From positions 1 to 63,413 of the forward strand of contig VHCZ01000006.1 of assembly GCA_016871535.1 (NCBI GenBank): a stretch of DNA of 63,413 bases, read 5' to 3'. This stretch comes from Verrucomicrobiota bacterium. Its GTDB lineage: Bacteria; Verrucomicrobiota; Verrucomicrobiia; Limisphaerales; SIBE01. Of the stretch, positions 56,031-63,413 are shown one piece after another (position 1 is the first letter of the stretch; every line of letters begins with the position of its first letter). The notes beneath the pieces were generated by a model. That model did not search any database. It was not told the origin of the DNA and saw only the letters and a program-made list of their open reading frames with translations. The position numbers and the translations under genes were made by a program.

Positions 56031-56300
56031 GTCCGAAAATTGCGCGGGGTCCTGCGGCGAGGGATTTTGGCTGTGGCCAAGGCGGCGAGGTCCGAGCATC
56101 CCCAACGCGGGCTGTAAGGACCGAGCCAACGCAGGCCACGGACAAAAGACCCGCCGCCCGGAGGGTTTTCGCGCCAAAGGCCGCCTGGCTTCGTTGCTCC
56201 TCAGTCGAAGATCCAGGGAGGATATTCTCCTTCGTCGCGCCTCGCCATCCGGCCTTTGGCGCGAAAACAGGACCCCGCGGAATTTTCGGACACGCTCTAA
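56021..56300. mobile_element. MITE-like inverted-repeat element (family D copy 2)
   Basis: 31-bp terminal inverted repeats (30 matches): AGAGCGTGTCCGAAAATT at the left and its complement at the right, each extended by GCGGGGTCCTG-like sequence. Inner arms with GCGCCAAAGGCC and GGCCTTTGGCGC. It sits exactly at the end of the GrpB gene. Confidence 0.85.
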
Positions 56301-56313
56301 GGAAAGACAACCT

Positions 56314-56409
56314 GCCGAACCAACCGCGGCACCGAATGGCGGCCCCGCGACGCGGTTCGGCCATTCGGAAGCCACGGAGGGCCGCCATCGGTGAGCCGAA
56401 TCCTTCGGC
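56314..56409 (+). mobile_element. attC-like recombination site 2
   Basis: Left box GCCGAAC; right box CTTCGGC (one change from GTTCGGC). Arms ACCGAATGGCGGCCC (56331-56345) and GGGCCGCCATCGGT (56379-56392) pair except for one extra A on the left, the same asymmetry as site 1. 96 bp. Confidence 0.7.
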
Positions 56410-56454
56410 AAATCGCCGTTGAACGCGCTGGGGTCATCGTTTAAGCTTTGCAGC

Positions 56455-56673
56455 ATGCAAAGTCAGGTTGATCTCAAACAGATGGCACTGTCCGAAAAGC
56501 TTCAACTTATGGAGGCACTTTGGGATGAACTGTGTAACCGGGAGGAGGAGATTCCCGTTCCGGATTGGCATAAGACGGTCCTCGATGAACGAGAGCGACA
56601 GGTCGCCGAAGGCAAGGCAACGTTCGTTGATTGGGAGACGGCCAAGCAGAGAATTCGGAAGCGGATTTCATGA
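56455..56673 (+). CDS. Addiction-module antitoxin (TIGR02574-like)
   Basis: A 72-residue protein from ATG 56455. MALSEKLQLMEALWDELCNR, then PDWHKTVLDERERQVAEGKA with TFVDWETAKQRIRKRIS, is the addiction-module component pattern (helix, W-H linker, ER-x-x-x-x-G, W-x-x-A/V-K). It is followed, with a 4-bp overlap (ATGA), by the toxin gene. Cargo of the second attC cassette. The open frame upstream to 56419 is not conserved. Confidence 0.85.
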   Translation: MQSQVDLKQMALSEKLQLMEALWDELCNREEEIPVPDWHKTVLDERERQVAEGKATFVDWETAKQRIRKRIS

Positions 56674-56963
56674 CGATCGAGATTCTGGACAAGGCTGAGA
56701 ATGATCTTGTTGCCGGATTTCACTTTTACGAGGAGCAAGAGATTGGTTTGGGGACGTATTTCCTGGAGAGTCTCTATTCGGATATTGAATCACTGAAACT
56801 GTACGCGGGGATTCATCGGCTGGCGTACCGAGATTTCCATCGCATGCTCTCGAAGCGGTTTCCATTCGCGATTTATTACAGGACGGCTGCGAGGATTGCT
56901 TACGTTCATGCCGTCGTTGACTGTAGGAAGAGTCCAGCATGGATCAGGGATCATTTGACGTGA
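56670..56963 (+). CDS. RelE/ParE-family toxin
   Basis: A 97-residue protein. MTIEILDKAENDLVAGFHFY, FLESLYSDIESLKLY and RRFPFAIYYR-like KRFPFAIYYRTAARIAYVHA show the ParE/RelE fold, ending VDCRKSPAWIRDHLT. ParE types poison gyrase and RelE types cut mRNA; the type here is undecided. Coupled to the preceding antitoxin. The stop lies 5 bp before attC site 3. Confidence 0.88.
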   Translation: MTIEILDKAENDLVAGFHFYEEQEIGLGTYFLESLYSDIESLKLYAGIHRLAYRDFHRMLSKRFPFAIYYRTAARIAYVHAVVDCRKSPAWIRDHLT

Positions 56964-56967
56964 ACTT

Positions 56968-57063
56968 GCCGAACCAGATCACTGGACCGAACGCGGGCGG
57001 GCCATGTCAGTTGACGATGCGGACGCGTTGGGCCGCCCGCGTCGCTCAGTTTTGTCGTTCGGT
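56968..57063 (+). mobile_element. attC-like recombination site 3
   Basis: Left box GCCGAAC, right box GTTCGGT. Arms CGAACGCGGGCGG and CCGCCCGCGTCG pair with one extra A in the left arm, flanked by ACTG/CAGT. 96 bp. Same architecture as sites 1 and 2. Confidence 0.72.
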
Positions 57064-57084
57064 GAAACCCAAGGACGTGAGCGC

Positions 57085-57402
57085 ATGAAGAGAAGCTTGG
57101 CGAGAACAGCCCTCATTGGTGGAAGCGTTGGCATTCCGCTATGGCTTCTGTCCTACTCGTGGCTTCCGTTTGCCTTGGCTGGGCGTGATGGGCAATTCGT
57201 GCTCCACGCGGTGGTTGTCGGCGAGGTGGGCGCCTTTGCGGCGGGAGCTCTCGGCGTTGGTTTGGGCTTTACGGCCAGGAAACGCTCCGCACCCGGGTCA
57301 CGCGAGCACCGGTTGGCCTCACGCAGCGTAACCGTGGCCTCGGTGGTACGAACGCTAGTCCTGATCCCGAATGTCCTGGGCCGTCTATTGCATGCTCAAT
57401 AA
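57085..57402 (+). CDS. Small membrane protein, putative cassette cargo
   Basis: About 105 residues from ATG 57085 (MKRSLARTALIGGSVGIPLW) with two or three hydrophobic stretches (LWLLSYSWLPFALAG; LHAVVVGEVGAFAAGALGVG) and a basic C-terminus. A larger frame from 57004 starts inside attC site 3. No family recognised. It lies directly downstream of site 3, as a cassette gene would. Confidence 0.55.
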   Translation: MKRSLARTALIGGSVGIPLWLLSYSWLPFALAGRDGQFVLHAVVVGEVGAFAAGALGVGLGFTARKRSAPGSREHRLASRSVTVASVVRTLVLIPNVLGRLLHAQ

Positions 57403-57441
57403 CCATGGCTCCCATCTTCTCCATCTTCTCTGCATTCACCG

Positions 57442-57499
57442 GTTGAACCAAGCCGCGTAAAAGCTTCGCTCACGCGGCAGGCCGCGTCGAAGGTTCGGA
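57442..57499 (+). mobile_element. Possible degenerate attC-like site 4
   Basis: GTTGAAC and GTTCGGA frame a GCCGCGT/ACGCGGC 7-bp stem; GAACC pairs with GGTTC. 58 bp, much simpler than sites 1-3. It could instead be an ordinary hairpin. Confidence 0.3.
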
Positions 57500-57567
57500 G
57501 GGCGGTTCTCAACGGGAGGGTTTCCTTGAGGAAAGATCGGTGCTTCGTCTCGAGCGCGATTGCGCAA

Positions 57568-59460
57568 TTATTCAAAGTCCTCGTTCAGCGAACGGAGAAA
57601 TGCGGACAGCGGGGCCTGGGCTTCCTTGGTGAGAAGGACTTTGGCCATTTCCGGGTCGCCATTGCGAATCCTCTGTTCCCGCGCCAGGTCGGAAGTGAAG
57701 CGGTAGAAAAACACGACCGCTTCGATGGTCGAGGATTGGCCCGTGTGCAGGTAGGGCGCCGAGTGGCCCAGATCGCGCAAGCCGGGCGTCTTGAAGAGCG
57801 CAATCGTTTTAGGCAAGAGAGTCTCTGCGGTATTCGCCCCCAACGACGCCGAGAGCATCGTTTGGAGGGCGGCTTGCGGCGCGGGAAAATCCGGATTGGC
57901 GTACACGTTCCACAGACCGAGATCGACATCGCCAGGCGCCTTTTTGGCCGGCGCGGCGTTGAATCGGCCTGTAGCGTTCGGATGCCGGGCCGTGGGCGGC
58001 AGGAAATCATCCGGAGCGGCGAGGCGCTCGGCGAGGCCAGGGACCCGGAGTTGCACGAACGCCCCCTCGCCGTGGACCGAGTCGAACTCCCACTGCGTCG
58101 CGCCCGTGTTGTGAAAACTGAAATCCGTGAAGTGCGGCGCGGCGTGGCACGCGAGGCAATTTCCCATTCTCCCCGGCGGCGAGGAATCGTCGCCAGGCTC
58201 GGCGAAAAAGATTTTGAGCCCTTCCAATTCCGCCGGGCCAAAAGCGAACTTCTGAGCGTGCGTCGTGAAGGAGCCGTCGTCCGCGGTGACAAACACAGGC
58301 GATTTCAGATTGGCCACCAGTGCCCGCAAGCGGCGGCTGTACGATTTGTCGTCCTCGCCCGCGGCGGGGCGGCGGGGAAAGGAATTCTTTTTGAGGAAGA
58401 CGTCGTAGGGGCTGGCGTCGTACTCCCCGGCTTCGTTCGTCGAGAACGTGAGCGACTTGAGGTAGGCGTTGAGGATTTTCGCCACCGCGTCGAGAACTTC
58501 GTCATCGGCAGCTTTGGACCCATCGATCCTGAACGCTTCCGGCAATCGGAACTCGGCGGGAATGGCGGGATCGAGGCCGGCCAGAATCGTTCGGTAAGCG
58601 CCGCCCGTTTTGTGGCCGAGCGCGCTCTGGCCGTTGTCCTCGCGGATGACTTTGGCGATGTGCCGGACGGCCAGCGCGCGTTCCGCAGGCAGCCAGCCGA
58701 AGTTGCGGCCGGTCAAGGTAGCTTTGATCAGAGCTTCGCCAGTCGGGAATTCGCCGTCGAAGTGCAGGAAGAATGCTCCGCGCCGGGGGATGGAGGCGTT
58801 GGCGAGAGCGGGCGAGTTGCGCGCCGTGAACCGACGGCCATCTCCGCGCTCCGGAATCGGCGAACGAATTGCGAAATCCGCGTATGCGCGCGTGCCCAGA
58901 CCGCCGGCCTTGTGCTCGTCCACGAGGTGACAGGCGCGGCAATTCATGGACTGACCGGCGAACGCGCCCGGCACGGTGGTGTTGACGGTGCGGGTCGCGT
59001 CGAGAACGGGGTCGCCGCTGGACAGCGAAGCGTTCACGTCTCCGCCCGAATGTGCGTAAAAGTATTGCGCGAAGCGAGTCTCCAGAAAGAAGCGCCGGCC
59101 AATCGCGACTTCGGGCGGCTCAAGCTTTGTGGTTGCCGGTCCGGCGGAAAAAGCGCGAAAGAACAGGCGAGGGGAGGTCAACGGAATGGCGAAGGCCGTT
59201 CGGCCGCTGGCGTCGGCGGTCTGGGCAGGCCAGGTGGTCCATTTCAGAAAGTCCTCCGTGGATGCGATGCCATAAGCCGCGCCGCTCGTTCCCGACACCA
59301 CGAGCTGAGCGCTGTTGCTGGAAGTGACAAGAATCGCAAGCCCCGGCGGCCGGCGCGAAACCGTGCCGGGCTGAACGGAGTCGGCCGTGAGCAGCGCCCC
59401 ATGAAAATCCAACGACAAACCCACCGCCAGAAAACCGCGTATAATCCTCAGCGCGACGCA
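57568..59460 (-). CDS. Di-haem cytochrome c peroxidase/MauG-like protein
   Basis: Exported protein of ~630 residues. FLAVGLSLDF-HGALLTADS is a possible signal; an ASTEDFLKWTTW stretch precedes the catalytic part. Two haem sites: MNCRACHLVDEH and GNCLACHAAPHFTDFSFHNT; TPGLRDLGHSAPYLHTGQ near the C-terminus is the CcpA/MauG signature with a distal ligand. RNSPALANASIPRRGAFFLH is also conserved. The open frame extends to 59733, but that portion is repeat DNA (59480-59600), so the true start is unclear and may be non-ATG. Confidence 0.8.
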   Translation of the reverse strand, partial: CVALRIIRGFLAVGLSLDFHGALLTADSVQPGTVSRRPPGLAILVTSSNSAQLVVSGTSGAAYGIASTEDFLKWTTWPAQTADASGRTAFAIPLTSPRLFFRAFSAGPATTKLEPPEVAIGRRFFLETRFAQYFYAHSGGDVNASLSSGDPVLDATRTVNTTVPGAFAGQSMNCRACHLVDEHKAGGLGTRAYADFAIRSPIPERGDGRRFTARNSPALANASIPRRGAFFLHFDGEFPTGEALIKATLTGRNFGWLPAERALAVRHIAKVIREDNGQSALGHKTGGAYRTILAGLDPAIPAEFRLPEAFRIDGSKAADDEVLDAVAKILNAYLKSLTFSTNEAGEYDASPYDVFLKKNSFPRRPAAGEDDKSYSRRLRALVANLKSPVFVTADDGSFTTHAQKFAFGPAELEGLKIFFAEPGDDSSPPGRMGNCLACHAAPHFTDFSFHNTGATQWEFDSVHGEGAFVQLRVPGLAERLAAPDDFLPPTARHPNATGRFNAAPAKKAPGDVDLGLWNVYANPDFPAPQAALQTMLSASLGANTAETLLPKTIALFKTPGLRDLGHSAPYLHTGQSSTIEAVVFFYRFTSDLAREQRIRNGDPEMAKVLLTKEAQAPLSAFLRSLNEDFE

Positions 59461-59479
59461 GCCGAAGGAGCCGCAGCCA

Positions 59480-59600
59480 AAACGGAGCGCGGCTGTGGTC
59501 GAAGACACAGCCGCAGTTCGCTCGAACTGCCGGGCTGCTGCGGCTGGTGCTGCGCACACAGCCGTGCTCCGAGAACTTGTCGCGAGTTGCGGCGATTTTC
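59480..59600. repeat. Repeat module at the 5' end of the peroxidase ORF (family J)
   Basis: GGAGCGCGGCTGTGG...ACACAGCCGCAGTTCG and CAGTTCGCTCGAACTGCC hairpins, then GCTGCGGCTGG...CACACAGCCGTGCTCCG. The outer CGGAGC-type arms are inverted. It would encode an Ala/Ser/Arg-rich leader in the minus frame. Confidence 0.65.
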
Positions 59601-59787
59601 GGCGATACGGACATAGTGTTGTCTTGAGGCGCACGGGTCGGAAAAATCGCGCAGAAGGTTCGAGGGAAATGCTCGATACTGGCACAAAAAGTGGCCGTTC
59701 CTGGTTGCTGTCCCTTTGAGATTGGGGTGGCATTGGCCGCGCTTCCGGTGTTCAACTCACTCTTATCCGGGTGAAACGTGTGGGGCG

Positions 59788-60030
59788 TCACCGTTTCAGG
59801 ATACGGCCGATGCGAGCGGAGACTTCTTCTCCGGGGATGCCCTGAACTTTGCCGGTCTGGATTTCCTCCATGCGCCTGTCGATCTCGGCTTTCCAGGCGA
59901 TCTCGATTTCGGGCGGGCTCCGGTGCAAGTGCTCGGCCAAACGGCTCACCAGTTCGCCCACCTTCTCCGGCGGCCAGTGGCGGGTTTCTTCAACGATTTG
60001 TTCCACGGTCAACGGCATGGAATGTCGCAT
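59788..60030 (-). CDS. Orphan addiction-module antitoxin-like protein
   Basis: An 80-residue protein from the ATG at 60030, with GGAGG nine bases upstream. MPLTVEQIVEETRHWPPEKV, ELVSRLAEHLHRSPPEIEIA, then WKAEIDRRMEEIQTGKVQGI with EEVSARIGRIL, matches the addiction-module component family (also at 56455). No RelE/ParE gene adjoins on either side, so it is an orphan. The longer frame from 60090 is not supported. Confidence 0.75.
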   Translation of the reverse strand: MRHSMPLTVEQIVEETRHWPPEKVGELVSRLAEHLHRSPPEIEIAWKAEIDRRMEEIQTGKVQGIPGEEVSARIGRILKR

Positions 60031-60140
60031 ACGATCCTCCGGGGGCAGATGCAATCGCCTCTTGGCCAGACACGAGCCAGCGCTGATCATTCCCCATTAA
60101 CCCAGCAGTCCAGCCTGTCCGCTTGGGCGCGCAGCGTCTT

Positions 60141-61139
60141 TCAAGGGTCACCGGGCGACAGCACAACCCGAAAACCCACGTAACCCGTCTCGCCTTCGGG
60201 ATTGTAGCCGCGAGTCGCGGAGCGGCATTGCGGCGGTTCACAACCCCAGCTTCCGCCGCGGTAAACGCGGTAAGTGCCCGTGGCCGGCCCTTTCGGATCG
60301 ACGACCCTTCCCCCCGGATAGCGGCCGTACCAATCCTGGCACCATTCCCAGAGTCCGCCGTGCATATCATACAAGCCCCAGGGATTGGGCAGTTTCAGGC
60401 CGACCGCGTGAGTCGTGTGGCTGCTGTTGTCTTCGTACCACGCGTAGTCGGCCAGCTTGGTGTAGCCCGGATCGTCGCCAAAGCTGAAGCGCGTCGAGGT
60501 CCACGCCCGGCAGGCATACTCCCACTCCGCTTCGGTCGGGAGCCGATAGACGCAATTGGGCGGAATCACTCTGGCCGCCCGTTCCTGCCTCGTGAGCCGC
60601 GCGCAGTAATTCGTCGCATCCTCCCAGCTCACGGTCTCCACCGGCCGGTTCAAATCGCCCGTAAAAACGCTGGGAAACGTGCCCAGCACCCATTGATAGT
60701 CCTGTTGGGTGACTTTGTATTTCGCCATGTAAAAGCCGCGACTCAACGTGACAGTAGTTTGCGGACCTTCGTCCTCGGCACGGCCGACTTCGTTCGTCGG
60801 GCTTCCCATCCGAAAGGCGCCGGGCGGGATGAATACCATTCCCGGCCGCGCTTGTTTTACAGCTCGGTAATACCGCCGCGGGCCGGTCGCAGGCGTGGGA
60901 TCGCCCCATAAATAACTCTCGGAGAGCAGTTGGAGGAAGTCCAGACAGCGCCACGCATTGGTCTGGGAAAGGTCCGTGGTGTATTCAATTGAATAGACCG
61001 CGCCCGCTTCTCCCGTGACGGTCAGCCCCGGATACAAATCAATTTCGAGCGCCGAGGCCGTTTGCGCGAAGGAACGTGGCACCGCCATGCCGGCCAATAA
61101 ACACAAGAAAGTGAACGTCAGGATGAAGCAACGGTTCAA
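60141..61139 (-). CDS. Exported formylglycine-generating-enzyme-like (SUMF1) protein
   Basis: A 332-residue protein. The TTG start at 61139 gives LNRCFILTFTFLCLLAGMAV, a good signal peptide ending at SFAQ. Residues ~40-100 are a short beta module, and ~105-332 the SUMF1/FGE-sulfatase domain: GMVFIPPGAFRMGS, MAKYKVTQQDYQW, RLPTEAEWEYACRA, WGLYDMHGGLWEWCQDWYG, YRVYRGGSW and GFRVV. Many such proteins are not real FGEs but bind or modify other targets; the catalytic cysteine pair of FGE is not evident. The long upstream frame to 61970 is artefactual (repeat plus antisense). Confidence 0.85.
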   Translation of the reverse strand: MNRCFILTFTFLCLLAGMAVPRSFAQTASALEIDLYPGLTVTGEAGAVYSIEYTTDLSQTNAWRCLDFLQLLSESYLWGDPTPATGPRRYYRAVKQARPGMVFIPPGAFRMGSPTNEVGRAEDEGPQTTVTLSRGFYMAKYKVTQQDYQWVLGTFPSVFTGDLNRPVETVSWEDATNYCARLTRQERAARVIPPNCVYRLPTEAEWEYACRAWTSTRFSFGDDPGYTKLADYAWYEDNSSHTTHAVGLKLPNPWGLYDMHGGLWEWCQDWYGRYPGGRVVDPKGPATGTYRVYRGGSWGCEPPQCRSATRGYNPEGETGYVGFRVVLSPGDP

Positions 61140-61146
61140 TAGTGAC

Positions 61147-61213
61147 GGTTGGGCGAGACTCCTGCCGAGCCTTTCCTCGATGGCATTGGCTCGGCAGGAG
61201 CCTCGCCCCACCT
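61147..61213. repeat. Dispersed repeat family C copy 4
   Basis: GGTTGGGCGAGACTCCTGCC...GGCAGGAGCCTCGCCCCACC, arms inverted, with CGATGGCATTGGCTCG between. It lies directly upstream of the FGE-like gene. Confidence 0.8.
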
Positions 61214-61430
61214 TACTGCTTGGTCCGCAGGATGGACGACAAAGCTCGTAGCGCAGAGTTGCACTCTGCCGTATCGCAGAATTGTATTCTGCGGGGCGTC
61301 TCCCAGTCCGAGCACGCTGGGACTTGCCGGCGCCCTGCCGATTGGAAATCGGCGATACCGCAGATTGAAAATCTGCGCTGGGGTTCTCCGGTCGATCTGT
61401 CGTCAATCCCACGGTCCGCACAGTAATTAC
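61213..61430 (+). repeat. Palindrome-array repeat, family A copy 4 (full)
   Basis: Full four-hairpin unit, forward: GCAGAGT-n3-ACTCTGC, GCAGAAT-n3-ATTCTGC, then GCCGATT-n3-AATCGGC and GCAGATT-n3-AATCTGC. A CCCAGTCCGAGCACGCTGGG hairpin is central. Lies between two minus-strand genes. Confidence 0.92.
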
Positions 61431-62215
61431 GGCTCCGCCACCGGGACCTTGAAGAAACATTGCCAATCTCCGTAGGCCGAGCCGAGCAAAACGCGGCGGC
61501 CCCGGAACCATTCGACATGGCCGTCTTCGAATCCGAAATTGCCACCCTCCGGCGCCCCGGCTGCATTGCGATGCACCGCCGTCAGCACCTTCTTGCCCTC
61601 GTAATCGGTGGTCCATCTCAAGCGGGCATCGTAAATATTCGTGGTTTTCGGACCGAGAGCCTGAAGGCGGTCGATCAAGATCGGGGCGGAAGCATAAGGC
61701 CCGTTGAGCTTCTTGCGGAAGAACCATTCCGAGGTGCCCTGGGCGTAGCTCGTGACGTCGGGATCGCCCGTGCGGCGGCCGGGCAAATAGAAGTAACCCA
61801 TCAATTGCGCGCCGCTGTCCGACGTAATCATGCCGCGTTCGGCGACGCGGTGCCAGACGTCTGTCGGGCAAAAGAGAACGTCGTTGCGCGGGCGCTCGGA
61901 TTTCGCGGTCGTGCGCTGGTTGCGGATAAGATAGTTGTTCCAAAAATTGCTCATCGAGGGCGTCATCCAACTAAACCCAAGCCCGTCGCGATTGTCGGGA
62001 AACGAATTGTCGTAGTCGCCGGCATACAGATTGACCGCCAGTCCCCATTGCTTGGCGTTGCTGACGCAAAGCGACTTGTGCGATTGTGCCTTGGCTCGCG
62101 AGAGCGCGGGAAGCAGCAAGGAAGCGAGAATCGCGATGATCGCAATGACCACCAGCAATTCGATGAGCGTGAAGGCAGGACACGGCCTGGCTGCCGTCGG
62201 ACAGATTGTTTTCAT
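61427..62215 (-). CDS. Type II secretion-like pseudopilin with H-X9-DG motif
   Basis: A 262-residue protein, paralogous to 38213-39055. [20 protein letters not shown] is the prepilin segment. [20 protein letters not shown], then [20 protein letters not shown] with VEWFRG, is the C-terminal signature. It starts at ATG 62215, before the basic n-region. Such single pseudopilins are scattered through Verrucomicrobial genomes without a nearby secretion machine. Its 3' end overlaps the repeat by a few bases. Confidence 0.9.
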   Translation of the reverse strand: MKTICPTAARPCPAFTLIELLVVIAIIAILASLLLPALSRAKAQSHKSLCVSNAKQWGLAVNLYAGDYDNSFPDNRDGLGFSWMTPSMSNFWNNYLIRNQRTTAKSERPRNDVLFCPTDVWHRVAERGMITSDSGAQLMGYFYLPGRRTGDPDVTSYAQGTSEWFFRKKLNGPYASAPILIDRLQALGPKTTNIYDARLRWTTDYEGKKVLTAVHRNAAGAPEGGNFGFEDGHVEWFRGRRVLLGSAYGDWQCFFKVPVAEP

Positions 62216-62325
62216 GGCACGAGGTGCGGCAACTGTTCCTCCCGCTCCTCTCGGCGTCAACCTGGATTTCGTCGCGCATGCTTTGTCCACTTGTGGGTTG
62301 TCCCCGTTCCGGTTTAAACAGGGAC

Positions 62326-63081
62326 ATGCAATTGAATCGCACGGCATCCATTTTGGTGACGGGATCGTCCGGGAGCATCGGACGGGCGGCCGTGTCCGGT
62401 CTGCGGGCTGCCGGATGGCCTGTCCGAGGTTTCGACCGCTTGCCTACGCCGGGGACGGCTGATTTCGTGGTGGGCGACCTCACTGACGCTGCGGCTTTGC
62501 GAAAAGCCGCCGACGGCGCCGCGGCGATCATCCATCTCGCCGCCGTGCCGGATGATGACGACTTTCTTTCGCGCTTGCTGCCGAACAATCTTGCCGGGTT
62601 GCACAACGTTCTCGAAGCGGCGCGTCTTGGCGGAGTGAAACGCGTGTTGCTGGCGAGCACGGGACAGGTTGTCTGGTGGCAGTTGCTGGAAGGCCCCTGG
62701 CCCATTGGACCCGATGCGCCCTACACGCCGCGCGATTGGTACGCCGTGACCAAGATCGCCGCCGAAGCCGCGGGGCGGGTTTACGCCCGCAATTGCAGCA
62801 TGACGGTGCTGGCGCTGAGGCTGGGCTGGTTTCCGCGCAACCGCGAGCACGCCGCCGAAGTCGGGCGCACCGTGCGCGGACCCAATATTTATCTCAGTCC
62901 GGGCGATGCCGGACGATTCTTTGCGCGCGCGATGGAAGCGACGTTGACGCCTGGCTTCGAAGTACTGTACGTCGCGAGCCGGCCCACGAACCGAATCGTT
63001 TTCGACCTGGAACCGGCGATGCGTGTCGTGGGATGGGAACCGCAAGACCAGTGGCCCACGGGCGTGGAACATTGGCTCTAG
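62326..63081 (+). CDS. NAD-dependent epimerase/dehydratase (extended SDR)
   Basis: A 251-residue protein. [20 protein letters not shown] is the NAD-binding loop; [23 protein letters not shown] and [10 protein letters not shown] supply the S/Y-x-x-x-K catalytic pattern. It acts on a sugar nucleotide or related alcohol; short for the family (usual 280-330), but the C-terminus ([20 protein letters not shown]) looks complete. Divergent from the pseudopilin, with 110 bp between the starts. Confidence 0.9.
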   Translation: MQLNRTASILVTGSSGSIGRAAVSGLRAAGWPVRGFDRLPTPGTADFVVGDLTDAAALRKAADGAAAIIHLAAVPDDDDFLSRLLPNNLAGLHNVLEAARLGGVKRVLLASTGQVVWWQLLEGPWPIGPDAPYTPRDWYAVTKIAAEAAGRVYARNCSMTVLALRLGWFPRNREHAAEVGRTVRGPNIYLSPGDAGRFFARAMEATLTPGFEVLYVASRPTNRIVFDLEPAMRVVGWEPQDQWPTGVEHWL

Positions 63082-63265
63082 CCTTCGTGCTTTGTGATTG
63101 TCCGTCGAATGGGTTTTCGTCCTCGGAGGGAAGCGCAAAAACGTAAAACGTAATGCGTAATGCGTGATGCGCGACAGGCAACTGACTCCTGATCACTGAT
63201 GACTCCGATTGCCACTCCATTTCGCTCAACAGTGATCGAAGGGAAGGCTGAATGATCAGGTTTCA
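63082..63265. repeat. Intergenic family E words
   Basis: AAACGTAAAACGTAATGCG words (63137-63170) and ACTGACTCCTGATCACTGAT words, resembling 21116-21285. Otherwise empty. Confidence 0.7.
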
Positions 63266-63413
63266 AATTACTGCTTGGTCCGCGGGATGGACGACAAAGC
63301 TCGTAGCGCGGAGTTGCACTCTGCCGTATCGCAGAATTGTATTCTGCGGGGCGTCTCCCAGTCCGAGCACGCTGGGACTTGCCGGCGCCCTGCCGATTGG
63401 AAATCGGCGATAC
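63266..63413 (+). repeat. Palindrome-array repeat, family A copy 5, cut by window end
   Basis: Same order as the 61213 copy through the third hairpin (GCCGATT-n3-AATCGGC), ending in CGATAC at the last base. The first hairpin has one unpaired change (GCGGAGT versus ACTCTGC). Confidence 0.9.

Noticed and set aside
57526-59616. 696-codon plus-strand ORF
   Set aside because: Antisense to the di-haem peroxidase-like gene, whose CxxCH motifs and signature show the real frame.
61140-61970. N-terminal extension of the FGE-like protein to 609 residues
   Set aside because: The extra codons read through a family A repeat, a family C repeat and the antisense of the pseudopilin gene; a signal peptide begins at the TTG 61139.

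Overview
The window is 63.4 kb of GC-rich DNA, most likely a metagenome-derived contig of Verrucomicrobiota (Pedosphaerales/Limisphaerales type). I infer this from gene content: a DUF1549/DUF1553 cytochrome-like protein beside a Tat-exported DUF1501 protein, two lone pseudopilins with a [17 protein letters not shown] helix, a Delta-60 propeller protein, many secreted enzymes, and an exceptional load of short palindromic dispersed repeats. There are no rRNA or tRNA genes, no CRISPR array and no recognisable transposase. The window starts just before one copy of a repeat family and ends inside another.

Layout. 0.1-8.1 kb: secreted sialidase-like protein, a PIN toxin module, yggS, an Hsp70, gene remnants, and a DUF433/DUF5615 pair with a premature stop. 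8.3-19.4 kb (minus): five overlapping open segments that join at homopolymer runs into one giant gene of about 3,680 codons. It has a signal peptide, a YD-like secreted region, about ten membrane segments, and a C-terminal region whose motif order resembles eukaryotic 1,3-beta-glucan synthase (GT48), followed by more membrane segments. 19.9-26.1 kb: C39-like protein, then a gene graveyard (truncated nucleotidyltransferase, chimeric propeller/hydrolase ORF, epimerase tail, tatC half, esterase remnant) around a 147-bp inverted-repeat element. 26.3-29.8 kb: fatty-acid genes fabD-fabG-acpP-fabF, with a repeat hairpin after fabD and an intrinsic terminator touching the fabF start. 30.3-38 kb: O-methyltransferase, haem protein, DUF1549/1553 protein, DUF1501 protein. 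38.2-46.3 kb: pseudopilin, MNT/HEPN pair, Delta-60 protein, rsmD, gapA, rhomboid. 46.4-53.7 kb: ABC transporter, DUF3299 lipoprotein, glycosidase-like protein, Gfo/Idh/MocA oxidoreductase, rpsU. 54-57.5 kb: zinc dehydrogenase, then three attC-like recombination sites bounding small cassettes (GrpB family; antitoxin/RelE-ParE toxin; membrane protein) with no integrase in view. 57.6-63.4 kb: di-haem peroxidase-like protein, orphan antitoxin, formylglycine-enzyme-like protein, pseudopilin, SDR epimerase.

Two candidates for an undescribed system stand out: the giant bacterial protein with a GT48-like region, and the integrase-less attC array. A third theme is repeat modules that cover nearly every intergenic gap and in several places lie in frame inside genes. 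The housekeeping genes (fab cluster, gapA, rsmD, rpsU, yggS) are intact, so base quality looks good overall. The clustered breaks in the giant gene therefore need read-level checking before they are called decay.
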